From Nageia nagi (lineage: Eukaryota; Pinophyta): a DNA stretch of 64,000 bases. Both the position numbers and the translations under genes were made by a program. The stretch's first letter is position 1. Every line of letters begins with the position of its first letter. The stretch is from NCBI GenBank assembly GCA_050084985.1, contig JBITNC010000001.1, positions 148,800,001 to 148,864,000 on the forward strand, in the 5' to 3' direction. A model generated the notes under the pieces. The model made no database searches, was not told the origin of the DNA, and saw only the letters and a program-made list of their open reading frames with translations. This document shows, one piece after another, positions 63,083 to 64,000 of the stretch.

Positions 63083-64000
63083 GTGAGTTTATTTAATCCT
63101 TCTTTTATGATTTACCTGCTCATCATTGTTCAATGTTGTAGTTATGTAAATATGCATGTACATCTGTTTTAAGCTGGAAGCTTCCTCACATTGTTACTGC
63201 TGCTTTGAAAATATCTTAAAGATTATTAAGGTATAGTAACAGCTTCTTTATATGAAATTTTGGAAAAGGTAATCCGTATTTCCTATGGGCAGAAAAAAGA
63301 GGGGAATTGGGGGAATAAAATAAAAGATGACATGGAAAAGGAATAAAGGGTAGTTTTAGTTTGGGAAACAAGTTATATTAGTGAAGAACTGCTGCTGTTT
63401 TGATGGCTTGTGAATAACCAAAACGCTTACTCATCACATACAGAAAGAAAGAAAGAAAATACATTAATGTCCACGGGTGATCAAAATGAAGAAATAAACG
63501 AAATTGCCAACAACGAGGTGCAATCTCCAAACAGACCAAAATTACCAAATTGACAGTTTATACTATGGCGAATATGTGATGAACAATATCGTGAGCTTAA
63601 GACAAACTATGGGGTGTTATATATCATTGGAAAGGTATTGAAAAGACCTTTCTAACGGTGTATGGCGATTTAGAAAAGGAGATGTAAATCTCTGGCGATT
63701 CTTGACGATATGAGACACTGTCTTTGGTGATCAAACGACAGTTTCGCAGCAGTAATACCTCACAAAGAATGGGATGTCACTATGGCGATTCTTAACGAAA
63801 GTATAGTGTGTAATATACTGTTGCAAAGGTTTAAAAAAAAACTATCTAATGATTGGTGGCGATTTGCAAATAGCTCAATAAAACTCTAGGGAATTTTGGC
63901 GACACAAGACACTGTTGTTGACAATCCTAGACTTGACAGAATGGTGATTTGCATTGGATGTTCGCTCTATCTAAATTATTGCAAATTTGCATACTATACC
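63083..64000 (+). other. Start of intron 14, runs off the window
   Basis: From 63590 on the phrase (t/c)(a/t)(t/g)ggcgatt recurs at least five times in about 240 bases (63663, 63693, 63782, 63857, 63896), possibly a dispersed repeat. No next exon (expected to continue after human ...REILPE) is recognised before 64000. Confidence 0.5.

Noticed and set aside
1-64000. tRNA, rRNA or CRISPR features
   Set aside because: No cloverleaf with the A/B box pattern, no ribosomal sequence and no spacer-repeat array was noticed by eye; a tRNA scan was not possible.

Overview
The window looks like nuclear DNA of a large-genome land plant, most likely a gymnosperm. It is AT-rich, has plant-style introns (T-rich acceptors, GTAAG donors) and is packed with old, stop-ridden LTR retrotransposons nested in one another and in both orientations. 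No bacterial, organellar or viral gene organisation is visible. The gymnosperm call is inference; a cycad, a fern or another large-genome plant is possible.

One host gene explains almost the whole window. Fourteen plus-strand exons from 2231 to 63082 join in consistent splice phase into about 695 codons. Read in order, they align with the first ~600 residues of DNA-PKcs (PRKDC), the DNA-dependent protein kinase of non-homologous end joining. The comparison uses the human sequence from memory, so it needs a real alignment. DNA-PKcs is textbook-absent from Arabidopsis and flowering plants, so a structured plant PRKDC gene is the main discovery. Only the N-terminal HEAT-repeat arm is inside the window. 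The protein should be about 4,100 residues, so the FAT and kinase domains lie beyond base 64000 and the locus probably spans several hundred kb.

Layout. 1-1880: AT-rich upstream DNA. 1885-2230: CpG-rich promoter and leader with a G-box, an E2F-like site and two small uORFs. 2231-2548: exon 1. 2549-13452: intron 1, with LTRs, gag-like remnants, two foldback elements and a PIF1-type helicase pseudogene. 13453-16887: exons 2-6, a compact cluster. 16888-30341: intron 6, with a Ty1/copia RNase H remnant, a nested LTR complex and a Ty3/gypsy RT remnant. 30342-32436: exons 7-10. 32437-48868: intron 10, with a gag-only retroelement, a 3-kb copia-type LTR and a reverse gypsy RT remnant. 48869-49444: exons 11-12. 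49445-62862: intron 12, with a second gag-only element in reverse, a minisatellite, more LTRs and a copia integrase remnant. 62863-63082: exons 13-14. The window ends in intron 14.

Two points decide whether the gene works. Exon 11 shows a frame conflict that a single-base change in a T run (about 48935) would resolve; it may be an assembly error, a real frameshift, or evidence for a weaker alternative acceptor. The distal 5/6 of the protein is not visible. Every other splice junction keeps frame, and the promoter and exon 1 keep CpG unlike the surrounding DNA, so the gene looks maintained rather than dead.
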